A stretch of DNA of 64,000 nucleotides from Blasia pusilla (lineage: Eukaryota > Marchantiophyta > Marchantiopsida > Blasiales), in assembly GCA_050084515.1 (NCBI GenBank), contig CM114273.1, forward strand, positions 28,582,001-28,646,000, read 5' to 3'. A model generated the notes under the pieces. The model ran no database searches, was not told where the DNA came from, and saw only the letters and a list, made by a program, of their open reading frames with translations. The translations under genes and the position numbers were made by a program. Positions within the stretch are counted from its first letter, which is position 1. Every line of letters begins with the position of its first letter. This document shows positions 1-11,982 of the stretch, one piece after another.

Positions 1-3000
1 ACCTGCATTGACGTTGCACGGGAACTTAATAAGAATCTTTACCAATCCTGAGTAAAGAAGCACAGGGGTCTGCCAATAGCACTGAATGGCTCAATCTCTT
101 ACGGAAATTGGTCAGAGAACGACTCACCAAGATTGACAAGATGCTGAATTTTGCTTGAGAGACCATCAAATGTGCCCCTTATGCCCTCCTCGAGACCGCT
201 AGATTCATCAGATGTAAAGTTTGCAACATTCAACTTGTAGACCACGAGACGTTCTAATGGTATACTGCAGGCACATCGGGCGAGCGTTAACAGCACAACA
301 ACTACAGAACCAAGGATATGATATGATAGGATTGTTCTACACAGCTTAGCAATTACAGACCGCACATCGTACATACAAAACTGAACCGTACTTCACTCTC
401 ATGGAAAGCCTACAAAGAAATCTAAGAGGTTGAGCTTTAAGGTTAGAACAGTAGTGTGGATTAGGCTGCAACAAATTGGAATCGTCCCCCACTATTACTC
501 AGATTAATCTCAAACGAACGAGCAATTCACTCTACGTAAGTACCTTACGTCCTGAAGCAGCGTTTGCATATCATTCAGACAGTTTAGTCTTCACTACACA
601 TACTTCACTATGCGTGGCTGGTACAATTTACTCAATCATAGCCTCTAGAATTTGGGAGCGGAGAGAACTTGACCAGTAGTTATCTGCTATATACTAGACA
701 CTCGGCAAAGGGCTAGGTGCTTTTGATACGGAAACAAAGTGCACCAAACTGTAATAAAACGTACCGGGGATAGGCATCGTCTTCCCAGTTGAATTGCACA
801 TTGTCTCTCTTCAGGGACCCTAACATCAGAGCTGGTGATGGAAGACTCTCTGCCAACCATAGAACAGATGCAAAGGATTATCCTATGTCGGGACTTGTAA
901 GTGTGTATGAACATGCCTCCACCACACCTAGAACGTCGGTAGGCATATTGAGCAGGCATATGAGCTTACTTCAATCTATTAATCCACAAACAATCCATAC
1001 CAAGCTACCAAACTACTTTCGGATTTTACGTAAGAGCCGTATCCTCTTCCCTGAGCAGATGACCTCTCGTGATTCTCGTCAATTCCTTGAATAGCCACAA
1101 AGCAAAAAGTAACAAGTTCTTTGTTCGAGAGGCAAGGTCACAGCCACGGTCACGGTTTCCAAACTAAAAACTAAAAGCTAGTTTAGCTTCAGATTCATCT
1201 CTATCTGCAGTAAGCCAGGATAAGAGCGTGGGATTTAATCAGAATTGAAACCGCACTAAGATATCTCAAGCACCTCACCTTGGCCAGGAACAAAAGGAGC
1301 CAGAACTTTAGCGTAGGGATCCAAAAGCACATGACGTGCATGAAAACGACTGCCATTTTCCCAACTCGCATCTCCCTGACCACTCCAAGCAAAGAACACC
1401 ATTGTCATCTTTCATTCGCTCACGCCCAGAGCTATAGCGAGCTTGTATGACATTATGAATCGAAACGATGTATGTATGACTCCTAGTCGTTTGTGAGGGA
1501 TACAAAAGAAGTATTCGTAAATTTTCTTGAGCCTCTCTGCAACTTGGAACATGTAGTATGTCTTTGGCTTATTTTAATTTGCAGACTTGTTTCAAACATG
1601 TCTGTGACCACCTGTGTCATACCTGTTGAGTAGGATTGAGGCTCAACTTTGCTACCTACAAGCTTCAATTCTGACTTCTTCTTGAAACAACGTTTTCTTA
1701 CTTGGAGTGGACATCGAACCATTTCCACGGAGGAATTCTAAAAGGCATGCAGAACTGTAGAATCACAAGAGAGGGAAGAGAATCCTGCTAAGAGATGGAA
1801 TGGATCAGCATACTTTACAGCGATAACCATAACGAGTGAAATCGCTGACATTCTCCAACTCAACGTGCCAAACATCCCCAGTTCGATGGATGGATGGCTC
1901 CAGATCTATCTCCATCTGCAGAAACCCAACAAACCTTGTCATTCCTATAGTTTCTATAAGATTCTTCTCGTTGTGATATCTTAAAGGAAAGTGCATTCTG
2001 TATACTGTAAAGTTGGACCGTTCCACCCATACATGCGAAGAATTCTCTGAGGTTAAACACCTCAGAGAAGTTCAAAAACTAGAACACAATGCAACAAGGA
2101 ATAGCCAACTCAAAGGACAAACAACCAACCAACAAATTCTGCTTGAAATCAGTTTCATACTCCCAACTTTTAACACAGATAAGGACATGCTCAAAGGCGT
2201 GTCTTCTTGGAGTGACCTTAAAGAGCTAGATAATAGTGGAAAGACCTAGAATCTCAAAGAATCTTGCTGATGTTTATAAACTTACAGATGGCTCTGTAGC
2301 ATCATCTTTGTACAAGCATAGGACAACGCCTACAGCGTTCTTTGAGTAAAGTGCAAAATTCACCGATCCCCTCCTTTTCCATGTCAGACCTAAAGGATCT
2401 GGCTGTCCTTTCCCTATCCCCACAGGGATGCAAAAGTTTCCAAAGGAAGTGCTTCTGAGACAGCACAGGAAAATAATCAAATTTAGTGCAAAATAGCCCG
2501 AAAAGAGATCTCTAATTGTAATAGGTCAATATCAATAGCCATATTTGACATCATAAGGAGAAGATTTCTAAGGTGGAACTGACTCATCAGGAATGAATGC
2601 AACAGTTTTCAAGCCATTAAAAGGTACATCCAATTTACATGACACGAACAAATTCTGAGGGGTTAAGTACCTAATCCATGTCTCTGTTCCATTTGCTTCG
2701 GCAGGTTGATACAGAACAAAATGAACATAAAAAGGTTTCTTCGCTGCATCGAATTCCAGGTGCAGAGTTCGCAATCCATTGGGCTGTAGTTGCAGAGGGG
2801 TCCGCATAGCTTGAGCCCTATGAAATCGAAACATTAGTTTCCAACGGAGACCACGAAACTCAGTAGTGTTGAAGCATAATATAGGAAACAAGGAGTACGG
2901 ACTGTTCCAAACCTATGGAGGAGAAGAGATTCAAGAGGAACCGTTGGATGTGATGTCAGACTCAGCACACAATCTTTATTTTTGCATGGACTCACTAAAT

Positions 3001-4707
3001 GAAACAAAAGTCAAGGACAACAATAGTAAGAATGCACCCCACAAATAGTCAGTCTTGAACAGTCAGCACCACAACATTTATACTTGCAGCAAATATGAAC
3101 TATATAAATTCAGAACACTGGCACTATTATCTCATGTATACAATGTTATCTTGAGGTCGAAATGTTTTAACTCACTTTCCTTTGTAATACTTCGTCTCAA
3201 GTGGAGAAACGTCAGAATCCAGCAGCATCCAGTCAGCAGAATTGGAACGAAAAAGACCCTGCAACCTCTCATAATTAGATGACAACCGTATGGACTTCAC
3301 GTCTTCACATTCGTGGTACCTATGGTTTATAGCCATCATCGTTCGACACTGCAACCTAGACATCTAAGAGCATAATGAAGGATCCCTTCCAGGCTAATCG
3401 TTCTCTACTTAGCGACCCAATCTCTTCATGAGAATAATCTGCATCCTGTCAAGATATAAATAATTCTATATGATTCAATCATGATGCCGTATGATGATTC
3501 AAGTATATGATGAAAGAACTGAATAACACATATGACTCTTACCCAATGGAGTAGCAAAGGTCCATCAATAATTGACATGTCAACTTCTATCTCAACATGA
3601 GAGGTTGTATTACTTGTTTTCTCCACTAATGCCTTCACCTGCAGCACAACACAGCAACTCTGAACTACTAGATTTGAGGTTTAGCACGACAATTGACATC
3701 CTTGGTCTAATTCGATAGGTGGGAGGACCGTCACAAGTAAGAACTAACTTCTTGTAGAGGTTATCAGATCACTGCGTGATGAGGAACATAAGGAACTTGC
3801 AATGAGAGCTACACAACGATCTACAAGACTATCCACTCGAGCTTTTCTCAGCACTCTAAATGACCCCCAATGGATGGCTCATGGAAAATACTTGTCCTGA
3901 TTGTTGATACGATGAGCGTAACCAAAACCAATAGTGTCCACTATTCTTTATTATTTAAGCAATCCTCGTTTAGTCAATAGATATTTATGCAATGACTTTT
4001 TCGCTGACCCAAATTTCTGATTCATCATCACTTGTCACACTTTCCATTCAGCGCTTGGGGGCTGGTAGGTTTGCAGGATTTTCTGACGGGCATTTTCCAG
4101 ACCGCTACCGGAGCTCTTCATATCAATGTGGATCAACATACCACAGACCTCAAACGCAGACTTCAACGAAATTGAGAAAGACCCATTTCACCGGCGAATC
4201 CTGTGCACTTGGTGCACACTGTAATGGCCATCAAGATCGTACCTGGCCACCTCCTTCGATATGAAAGAGAAAAACTTCGACAGGGGCCTTCTTTTGAAAA
4301 GGTACTTGGGAGTTATCTGTCACGGCCACATGAGCTGTTGCTAGAGGGGCTTTGTATTTGACACGACTCAAAAAATTCAGATTCTTGGAATCTCCCCCTT
4401 TGTTCAGGAATGTGCTCCATAATGACTTTCTTTCAGTCGAAGGGGAGCCTCCAACAATATCCGAGGACTCTGTCATAAAACCGTCCTCCCGGCTCCTTAG
4501 CCTTGTGCTGAAGACCCTGTTCTGCTCTGACCGCCCCAAACCGTTCAAACTCCTGAATTTAAGTTGTAATCTACTGCTGACAACTTCGTTGCCTTCTAAT
4601 GCGGAAAAGCTGCATAGCTTCGTAGAAGTCACTATTCCACTAGACAGATCGGAGTAAAATCCGCACATTCTGCTGCTTGTGGCACCAGACTGCAAAAACG
4701 CAAACAT
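1..4707 (-). CDS. ISA2: Isoamylase-type starch debranching enzyme, ISA2-like (5' part, exons 1-10)
   Basis: Plastid isoamylase homologue; in plants ISA2 partners ISA1 in the complex that trims amylopectin precursors. Exons (minus strand) are 4707-4243, 3638-3543, 3258-3176, 2817-2671, 2454-2286, 1915-1814, 1655-1623, 1375-1279, 849-765 and 264-128. All have GT/AG borders and join in phase to give 471 codons. Exon 11 begins at base 2, so the catalytic barrel lies outside the window. The start ATG is preceded in frame by two TGA codons. Residues 1 to about 100 are Ser/Arg-rich, as in a transit peptide. The N-terminal sandwich domain shows GSVNFALYSKNAVGVVLCLY (exon 5), HRTGDVWHVELE and RYGYRCK (exon 6), LLDPYAKV (exon 8) and IPLERLVVYKLNVANFT (exon 10). 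The wording resembles ISA2 more than ISA1 or ISA3. The 33-bp exon 7 is the least certain. What I see is the exons; the complex role is family knowledge. Confidence 0.85.
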
Positions 4708-6207
4708 GGTTTCGACTCATCAGAAAATATTCTCATGTCGCTGCCGAATTCAGCTACTGATTATTGCCTAAAATTCAGGTTCCTTAGAATTCGTTACTCT
4801 TCATGCGATAAATCCTCTCGCGATGAATTCTCACATTTGCACAGGTGAAGAGTCCCGAAATCGGACGCCTAGAGAAGAGCGAATGCAGCGAGGCACAAGA
4901 GTCTGGCACAGATACCGCGAGCCCCAACTGCGGAGAGGAGGTCGACGCCATCGCCACAGCTCAGGCTTGCTCCTCACCCGCACCACCAAACACGACACTG
5001 AAATCGCTCCTTCCAACTCCCTCACTGCGGCCAGCGACCTCCTCCTGCGCCGAATTCCATCATTGAAGGAAGTAGCGAATGTAAACATAGGATTCCTAAC
5101 CATCAGGTATTTCCTCGCGCGCTCACTCTCACATTGCCGAAAATTCAAATTCCTACGAATTCGCGTCCATCGGACCCTCTGCAACCAAATCCTGATACTA
5201 CACTACGCTAAACGCTCTCAGAAAAAGACAACACCTCTCCTCCCACTCTCCCATTGCTCCGATCTCCACGACTTAGAGGACAAATGCGGATACCGACCGG
5301 CAATCAGCGTAATCCAGAGCACAACATGCCTCCCCGCACCGCCAGTTCATCAAAGCTGGCGACTCCAGTGGCCGAATTCCCCCTCCATTACAAATGCTCC
5401 AACTACCCCTCGCATCGGTGCACCACCTGCAAACACACAAGACATGCACCTCCGCAGCAGCAACAGTGCAGCGGAAACTTCAATTATGCGCCAACAGCTT
5501 ACAGCGCCTGCAATCGTCCGGCAATTCCGGTGGCTGCCGTTCCTCCCGCAGCTGTGAAGCAACTCCTCTTGCGCCACAGAGCGAGCGAGAAATCTCCTGT
5601 GGAGATGGAGATGCAGAGAGAGAGAGATAGAGCAAAGAGCGCAGTTCCTCCCGTTCGTTCGCACGCGCACAGGCTCTGGCGGTCGATGGAATCCTTCCGC
5701 ATGGATGGAAAGAGCATGGATGGAAAGAATGGTCGGCGCAAACGATTGGCCGATCGCGTGGGACTCGTCGCGTCCTCACTCCTGCGACTCGGGCTCGGGC
5801 TCGACGAACTTGTTGTGTCACCACAGGCTTCCTCAGAGCCCACCACCTGTCCTGTCCGCATGCGCGACGACGACCACCTCTACGTTAGGCCGTACAAAAT
5901 ATTCCATGCTAGTTTCCGGAAATGCAAGACGTTTAATATAATGCCCCAACTTTTCTTTCTTTTCTTTTCTCTATATTTGTTAGTAAATCCATAGTAGGGC
6001 CCAACAAGTTTCCATTCGACTTAACTCTACACAATGTCGTGCAAACCCCAACCTATACAAACTTAACTACTTGACTCCTTAATAAGGATTACGTAGGAGG
6101 TAAATACCTACTTAACAAGAAATTGGTCTTAGAAAGGGAGATATTTTTTGTCTCTTAGATGCATCTAAATAAGTTTCTAAAATTCTTCTTGAAACAATTT
6201 GAATGTC
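4708..6207. other. Upstream region of the ISA2-like gene, no gene recognised
   Basis: This stretch lies 5' of the ISA2-like start and should contain its promoter and 5' leader. It is GC-richer than the spacers, and several long open frames overlap on both strands between 4830 and 5990. None resembles a known protein, and several are low-complexity Ser/Arg/Pro translations. A CT/GA-rich patch lies near 5600-5640. From 5990 to 6207 the sequence turns AT-rich up to the retrotransposon. A non-coding first exon could lie here, but I cannot define it. Confidence 0.4.
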
Positions 6208-6690
6208 TGTCACATCTGAGTAGTCGATAGGTCGAGATCTATTGTGGATAGGGCGTAGGAGCCAGCGGACTATCTTGAGTATAACTTTGTCCCACGGTGT
6301 CGGATTAGGTTGAGGATAGGTCCATTGTGTCAGGAACATCGTTTCTGACAACTTTCATGTTTAGGTCTTTCACAGTCGGGTGACTTGTTGACCAGGTCAC
6401 CCGCCCCTGGTAACCTGTGCGCGTAGGTTACCAAGGAGAGGGCTATTTTTAGAGGAAGAACCTTTTGGCTCTTCCCAACCCTATATAAGAGAGGAAGATG
6501 GCTTTCCTAAGCCATCTTTCTCAAATTGGGCCGTTGGAGCACCTCCCTTGTATGTGTGTGAGATAGGACTAGAGTGCTAGCGTCCGGATTCCTTGATAGC
6601 ACAGGGTGGACGAGGCTGAATATGTCAATGTAGATTGAGGTATGAAGTTCTAGGCCGGGTGTGCCATTTTTACTACTCTTTATTTTTACA
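6208..6690 (+). repeat. Left terminal repeat A1 of copy A, with TATA promoter
   Basis: About 480 bp, directly repeated at 12130-12610. It begins TGTCACATCTGAG and its last bases are TTTTTACA, so it has TG...CA form. A TATATAAG box sits at 6482-6489, preceded by an inverted repeat around a TTTT loop (about 6450-6475). Two stronger palindromes lie upstream, at 6378-6402 and 6409-6432. The element transcript probably starts shortly after 6510. Unlike the right end, this copy is not followed by the 140-bp B segment. Confidence 0.75.
6378..6432. promoter_or_regulatory. Two adjacent palindromes upstream of the retrotransposon TATA box
   Basis: GGGTGAC (6378-6384) pairs with GTCACCC (6396-6402). 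GGTAACCT (6409-6416) pairs perfectly with AGGTTACC (6425-6432). They lie about 50-100 bp upstream of the TATA box. The partner repeat at 12300-12360 has both, with substitutions in the arms. They may be factor-binding sites or RNA stem-loops; the function is inferred only from position. Confidence 0.4.
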
Positions 6691-7900
6691 TGAGAAAGAT
6701 GTCAAGGGGCTGGTGGGAATTCGTTGTTTGCAGGAAAGCAAGCGAGTTGCCTTGGTCGCGAGCCCGTGGAGACGTTGGTTAGCGTCGTATTTGTCATTTT
6801 TCTGTTCGGAAGGCCGTGGGCAGAAGCGCTGTCCGTTTTTCTCAGATTTTGCAAGTGCGGATTGATGGGGGACAGCAACAGGATGTAGCGCAGGTTGTGA
6901 CGGCAGGTATAGCGTCGTCTAATAGTGGGAATGTCGGGATTTAGCAGGAAGGAGAGTTAGGGCTTGCAGCCGTTAGGGCGTTGACGGGCGTTTAGGTCGG
7001 CGGACGCGGACGAGCAGACGGCAGACGGAAATGGCGCCCCCTTTTTCCCCGCATTTAGGGCCCAAGGGGCCTGCATAGGGCGGCGGGCAGGTTTTCCCCC
7101 TCTAACGTGGTAGGACCGGATGTGGTGGAGTTGCAAGGGTAGAACGTGGTAGTGCAGTCCGACATGGTACCACAGTTGGCGGGAGTGACGTGGTAAAGTC
7201 GGACGTAGTCGGAAGGGAAGACATGGTTGGGAGCCGACCAGGGTGAGTCAGGTTACATGCCGCGTGTGGGGATGGACTGAGAGGTTTGCGCAACATGATG
7301 TTTTTGGGGCATGACAGGGTGTTGCGAGAGTTGACGATGGAGGGGCAGTGCGCATGATGCCGACAGGTTGCCCGCATCTGTTGACGGGAGGATCGACGTG
7401 TTGGTCGAGGAGAGTGTTGTGTTGCGGAGGTTGTCATATCACGTGGAGGAGTGCATGTTGATGGTGCAACAGGTTGGAGGGCGTGATCAGGTTACCCATT
7501 CGAGTCCCTTTTCCCGCACTTGTCGTGTATGATTGAGAGTGTTGGGTATCGGGTAGTAGGTGGTGCTAGATGGGTGCATTGATGGTGATGAGTGTAGATT
7601 CTTTTCATATGTAGCATGTTGGTGGATATACGGCCGTTGCTGAGTAGGGGTCGCGTGTATGACCCGAGAGAGTGTCGCTACGTTAGGTGAGTCAGTTGGG
7701 AGGCTCATGGTGAGCCCGAGTGTTGAGTGTGCGTGAGGCCGGGTATGTCATGACGGGATTGATGTTAGCATAGGTGAGCTAGTGAGGCGTGTGGGAGACT
7801 CTCGGTGAGTCTGAGTGCTTGAACGGGTGAGACAGGGTTTGTCATCACGGCGTTCTTCCAGGGTTTCGAAGAACGGGGTAGTGCGAGTAGTAGTAGTGGT
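6691..7900 (+). other. Untranslated leader of copy A
   Basis: About 1.2 kb between the left terminal repeat and the first recognisable gag sequence. It is GT-rich on the plus strand, with many short GTGGTA/GACGTGG-like motifs between 7100 and 7480, and has no persuasive coding frame. No primer-binding site for a common plant tRNA was recognisable just after 6690. Confidence 0.4.
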
Positions 7901-8485
7901 GTGACACGGAGTGTAGTGAGATACCGAGGGGTTACCAGTGAGGAGCTACCTCGATATCTATCTGTGGCTGGATCGTCATCACTAGACACTGGGTCTGGTG
8001 ACGAGATCGCAGACAGAGACAGTAGTACTTGGCAAGAGATGGACGATATGGGCCATCGGGGCATGAGTCGTTTCTCGGGTGCAGTGGGCACCATCGACTT
8101 AGATGATTTTATCCAGGAGTTCAACACGTGGTGCAACTTCCAAGAGATACGGACCCCGACACGGTTCAACCCTTTCAAGGCATGGAAGGGGTTGTTCCAG
8201 CACTTGGAGGGTCCTCCGATGGATGACTACATGGAGTTTCGATCACTATATTCAGTAGAGATCGATGCCTGGAGGATGTATTGGGCTCCAAGGTATGTGT
8301 CCACTAGTGGTCGCGAGGCATATGATGGGATTGTGAGAGGAGAGAGACCCACACCATTAGCCCAGAGATTAGATGGAGAGGAGGGCAGTGAGACAGGCGA
8401 TGTGGCAAAGACCTCTGGTGGTAGAGGGCCACCCAGCTTCAGCCCCACAGTGGAGTTCTTCCAACAGTTGGGGAAGAGCTACTAG
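7901..8485 (+). pseudogene. gag (matrix/capsid-like) fragment of copy A
   Basis: Open frame of 194 codons with no convincing ATG at its left end. It aligns with the gag of copy B at 53438-52857. Both share an 'ID/EL-DFI-EF-W' stretch, the motif FNPF, then FQHLEG.PMD.Y and EI/V-DAW-R. It carries a Ser/Asp/Glu-rich N-terminal part, and the acidic serine run before the conserved block is present in both copies. It ends at a stop just after a 'VEFFQQLGKSY' segment that matches 'VEFFAELRTRY' in copy B. The zinc knuckles that should follow are missing, because the sequence jumps to the end of the methyltransferase. Confidence 0.7.
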
Positions 8486-8639
8486 GGCGTACGCACCGAC
8501 AAGCTGAAGAGTCTACAAGATCCATCGTCCACGACTGTGGTGGACAAACCTGATACCATCAGAGGTACTGAGTCGAGCATATGATGGAGTCCAGAGAGCA
8601 CCACATCTCACAGTGGATGCTACTTTGGGCTCAGGGCGT

Positions 8640-8975
8640 CGATCTTAGGTGGTGACACGGGATGATAGACCACCGTTGGCCATGGCCAATAGGGTGGGGG
8701 AGTTGAGGGCAGCCTTACCTACATTGGTGAGCTTCCCAGCATCCCATGCCTTTCGTCAGGGAGGGCCACGCATGACTTGGGATGAGGTGACCGGAGCATT
8801 GGAGGAGCCTACAACAGATGAGCGCGAGCGCGCCATGGGGTTCGCTATTGGTACTAGGTGGTGCCAGGGATGATTGAGGCATCCCGGAGAGAGGTATTGG
8901 TGCAGGCGATGGACCTCAACTGTCTCACATAGATAGTCAGCCTAGGTATGGCTGAGTAGAGATGAATCCGAGTAT
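8640..8975 (+). pseudogene. C-terminal remnant of the retrotransposon cytosine methyltransferase (copy A)
   Basis: The translation contains 'DDRPPLAMANRVG', 'LVSFPASHAF', and 'DERERAMGF', followed after frame changes by 'EASRREVL' and 'AMDLNCLT'. These match the last third of the methyltransferase domain of copies B and C, which covers motif IX and the motif X region. Motifs I to VIII are absent: about 3 kb between gag and this point (zinc knuckles, protease, first part of the methyltransferase) has been lost relative to copy B. The fragment cannot be catalytic. Confidence 0.65.
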
Positions 8976-9229
8976 CATCCATGCCGTCACGTCCAGGAGT
9001 TGGACCATTGCCTACAGGGTTTGTACAGGCATTGGCTGGGGGCGAGACGAGGAGAGATAAGCACCCATGGACTTCTTGGGACGTCGTTCGAGCAGAGAGT
9101 GCAAAGGCGGCTAGAGTAGCACATGTTCATTTTTTGGATGCGGAGCGTGGTGTAGGAGGTCAGAGTGGAGTGGTTGTTGCAGAGGTGGCTAGGGTTGCAA
9201 CATAGCAACCAAAGCCGGAGGTTGCGTCG

Positions 9230-10683
9230 TCTCCAAGTGAGGTCACGATGGAGACTTGGGAGCCTATGATAGGTCTTAAGTTGATTGGATAAGAGCGACG
9301 GCGAGTTCATAGGTTTCTGAGAGGGCATGTCAGTTGTTTTGCCTTCAGTATGAGAGACTTGGGTACGCTGAAGGGTCGCGGGATATGGATTGAGTTGGCT
9401 AGTGATACGTCGATCTTTCGTCGACCCTACAGGTATTCAGATATGGAGCGAGCCTTGATTCAGAGCAGGAGTCATGACTTGTGGAGTTATCATATGGAGA
9501 GTATGCATCTACCACAGTCATGCCGGCGAAGAAGGATATGTATGGCAATTGGACGGATAGGCGGATGTGTGGAGATTACCGTCCTATCAACCGAGAGACG
9601 AGGTCAGATCGGTACGCCATGCCTACTCTTGAGGAGATCTTTGATGCGGTAGGGCATGCAAAGATCTTCAGTACTTTAGATCTCCGTGCTGGCTATCATC
9701 AGCTTCCTATCAGGTTGGAGGACAGGGAGAAGACATCATTCTGGGGGATAGATCAGTTCGAGAGAGATTGCTTGTATCGGTGGCGGTTCTTACCACTTGG
9801 GTTGAAGAACATGCATGCAGAGTTTCAGAGAGTAATGGATAGGATTCTCGCCGGCTTGGAGTTTGTACGATGTTACATAGATGATATTCTTATCTTTAGT
9901 TCCACAGTTGAGGAGCATGAGCGACACCTGGAGGAGGTGTTTCGGAGATTGCAATTACATGGACTGAAGTTACATCCAGGCAAGTGCAGATTCTTTCAAG
10001 AGCTGATTGAGTACTTGGGACACACCATATACCCGAGTGGGTTAGGCATTCAGCAGACGAATGAAGAGGCTATTGCGTAGATTCCACGCCCTACAGATGT
10101 GAGTCGAGTTTAAGCATTTCTTGGACTGGCGAATTTCTATCGACGGTATGTCAAGGGTTTTAGTGCGATCGCAAAGTCTTTGACCTTGTTGACAAGACTT
10201 GATCGGGTTTGGTTGTGGGGAGATGATCAGGAGCAAGCATTTCAGGAGCTCAAGGACAGGTTGACGTCCTCACCCATTTTACAGAGACCGGTTAGGGGTC
10301 GCCCATTCCAGTTACATACGGATTGGAGCATGTTGGGTCTAGGAGCAGTGCTTACTCAGAGGGATGACAAGGAGAAGGAGTTCGTTGTGGCTTACGCGAG
10401 CCGATCGAGCAACATTGCAGAGGCAAAATACAGCTCCTACAAGGGAGAGTGCTTGGCTGCAGTGTGGGCCGTGGCACATTTCAGGTGCTATTTATTCGGC
10501 AACCCTTTCATACTTATCACTGATCATCAACTGTTGAGGTGGTTGATGGAGTCCGACAAGCTTACGGGAAAGCTTGCCAGGTGGGCTCTATTACTACAGG
10601 AGTATGAGTTTGAGGTGGTTCATAGGCCAGGTCGGCTGAACCAGGATGCAGATGGGTTGAATCGTAACCCATGTCCGAGTTAG
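9230..10683 (+). pseudogene. Reverse transcriptase and RNase H of copy A
   Basis: Ty3/gypsy-type polymerase. The reverse transcriptase shows RMCGDYRPINRETRSDRY, then STLDLRAGYHQLPIRLED, RFLPLGLKN, and the catalytic YIDD at 9874-9885, followed by a thumb/connection with LGHTIYP. RNase H (about 10300-10680) shows LHTDWSMLGLGAVLTQ, SYKGECLAAVWAV, and TDHQLLRWL. An in-frame TAG at 10078 and a TAA near 10110 break the connection between the two domains. The N-terminal part (9350-9650) is also split between two frames. In the intact element these would copy the RNA into DNA and remove the RNA strand. Confidence 0.9.
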
Positions 10684-10871
10684 AGAGACGACATAGGAGC
10701 TCGATGGCACGGAGAGAGTGATGAGGAGATGGTGCCCGGTTGGCATGCATCTGCCTATCTTTGTTGGTTGACTATGGTAGGTCAGCCATAGGTGATGACT
10801 CCAGTGGTGGGGTTGGATGATGAGTCTTTGGATCCGGAGTCTTCAATGCTCCCACTCGGCAGTTACATCCT

Positions 10872-11790
10872 TTGCCGATTATGGGTTTAGGTTATTGGTG
10901 GAGTTTAGACTTTGCGGGACCTTTGCCATTGACGGGTCGTCATTATAGGTACGTGTTGGTCATGGTGGAGCATTTCTCCAAGTGGATAGAGTTGGTGGCA
11001 CTACCAGACAAAGGCGAGCAAGGGAACAGCTTATGCGTTTCTAGATCGTGTGCTTAGTCGTTTGGTGCACCGGCGGAGGTGTTGACTGACTAGGGTACCG
11101 AGTTCAGGGGAGAGTTTCAGGCCTTGTGTGATCAGGTGCTGATAGATCACCGCACCACGTCCAGAGATCATCTTGAGGCCGATGGGTTGGCGGAGAGAGT
11201 GGAACAGACGGTGAAGAGAGGATTGCGCAAGTATGGCTTGCAGCGGGGACAGTTGAGGGAGTGGGACCTATAGTTGCCATGGTTGGCTATGCGTTATCGC
11301 TTTAGTCGGCAGGCATCCTTGGCGTCATTTTCACGGTACTTTTTGCTCTTTGGGAGAGAGCCAGATTTACCTACATCGATTCGACGTGACATGGCGGAGG
11401 TGTTAGATCTTGATGATCCTGATGTGTGGGTACAAGCATGTTCTCAGAGGGCGGAAGTTTTTCGTAGAGTTATGCCTATGGCCTTTGAGAAGTTAGCTAT
11501 TGCTCAGCATAGAGATACATTGAGGTACGCGACCATTCATGGAGGAGGTTATTGTCAAGGGATTAGGAGGTTTCATCCTGGAGATTACGTCTATTTACAG
11601 CACGCGGCATCCACGACGCTAGATGTCACTGCAGGGCGCACGATCCTACGTGTGCGCAAAGTATTACCGACCGGAGTCCTCATGTTGGAGGGACGGGGTG
11701 GTATGGTTTGGAAGGATCATGTGCGCAATTATGCGCCATGTCATCTTTCGAACGTAGATGGGACGGTGGATCCGAGCTTGGCAGTGGTAC
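10872..11790 (+). pseudogene. DDE integrase core and C-terminal region of copy A
   Basis: Integrase catalytic core of the retroviral/Ty3 type. The first Asp lies in WSLDFAGP (about 10905) and the second in LTD, followed here by TAG in place of a Gln codon (about 11085). The Glu lies in ADGLAERV (about 11185). A frameshift near 11020 and a stop near 11270 break the frame. The C-terminal region (11340-11780) has LLFGREPDLP and a basic stretch ending at DHVRNYAPCHL. The N-terminal zinc-binding segment seen in copy B is missing; the gap to RNase H is about 190 bp instead of about 500 bp. Confidence 0.85.
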
Positions 11791-11945
11791 ATGCATGCTT
11801 GAGGTGTATGTTGTGCGGATCTGCGAGGGGTGCAGCCACCATGTTGGTATGTGATGGTTGTTCTCGAAGGTGGTATATGTCATGTCTGACCCCCCCTCTT
11901 GATGTGGTTCCCACGAGACGATGGATGTGTCTGAGATGTGTATAG
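11790..11945 (+). pseudogene. C-terminal PHD-type zinc finger of copy A
   Basis: The last 50 codons of the pol frame read C-x2-C (CMLC), 11 residues, C-x2-C (CDGC), then W-Y-M-S-C, a Pro-rich linker and W-M-C-x2-C before the stop. This is the C4-H-C3 layout of a PHD finger, including the conserved Trp two residues before the last Cys pair. The His is Tyr in this copy but His in copy B. PHD fingers usually read histone H3 tails; here it occupies the integrase C-terminus, where chromoviruses carry a chromodomain. Confidence 0.75.
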
Positions 11946-11982
11946 GGTAGTAGGTCATGTCAGAGAGATGTGATATTTCCTA

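Noticed and set aside
4823-5994. Protein-coding gene on the plus strand upstream of ISA2
   Set aside because: Several overlapping frames on both strands are open and low in complexity; none has a recognisable domain, so chance in a GC-richer promoter region is more likely.
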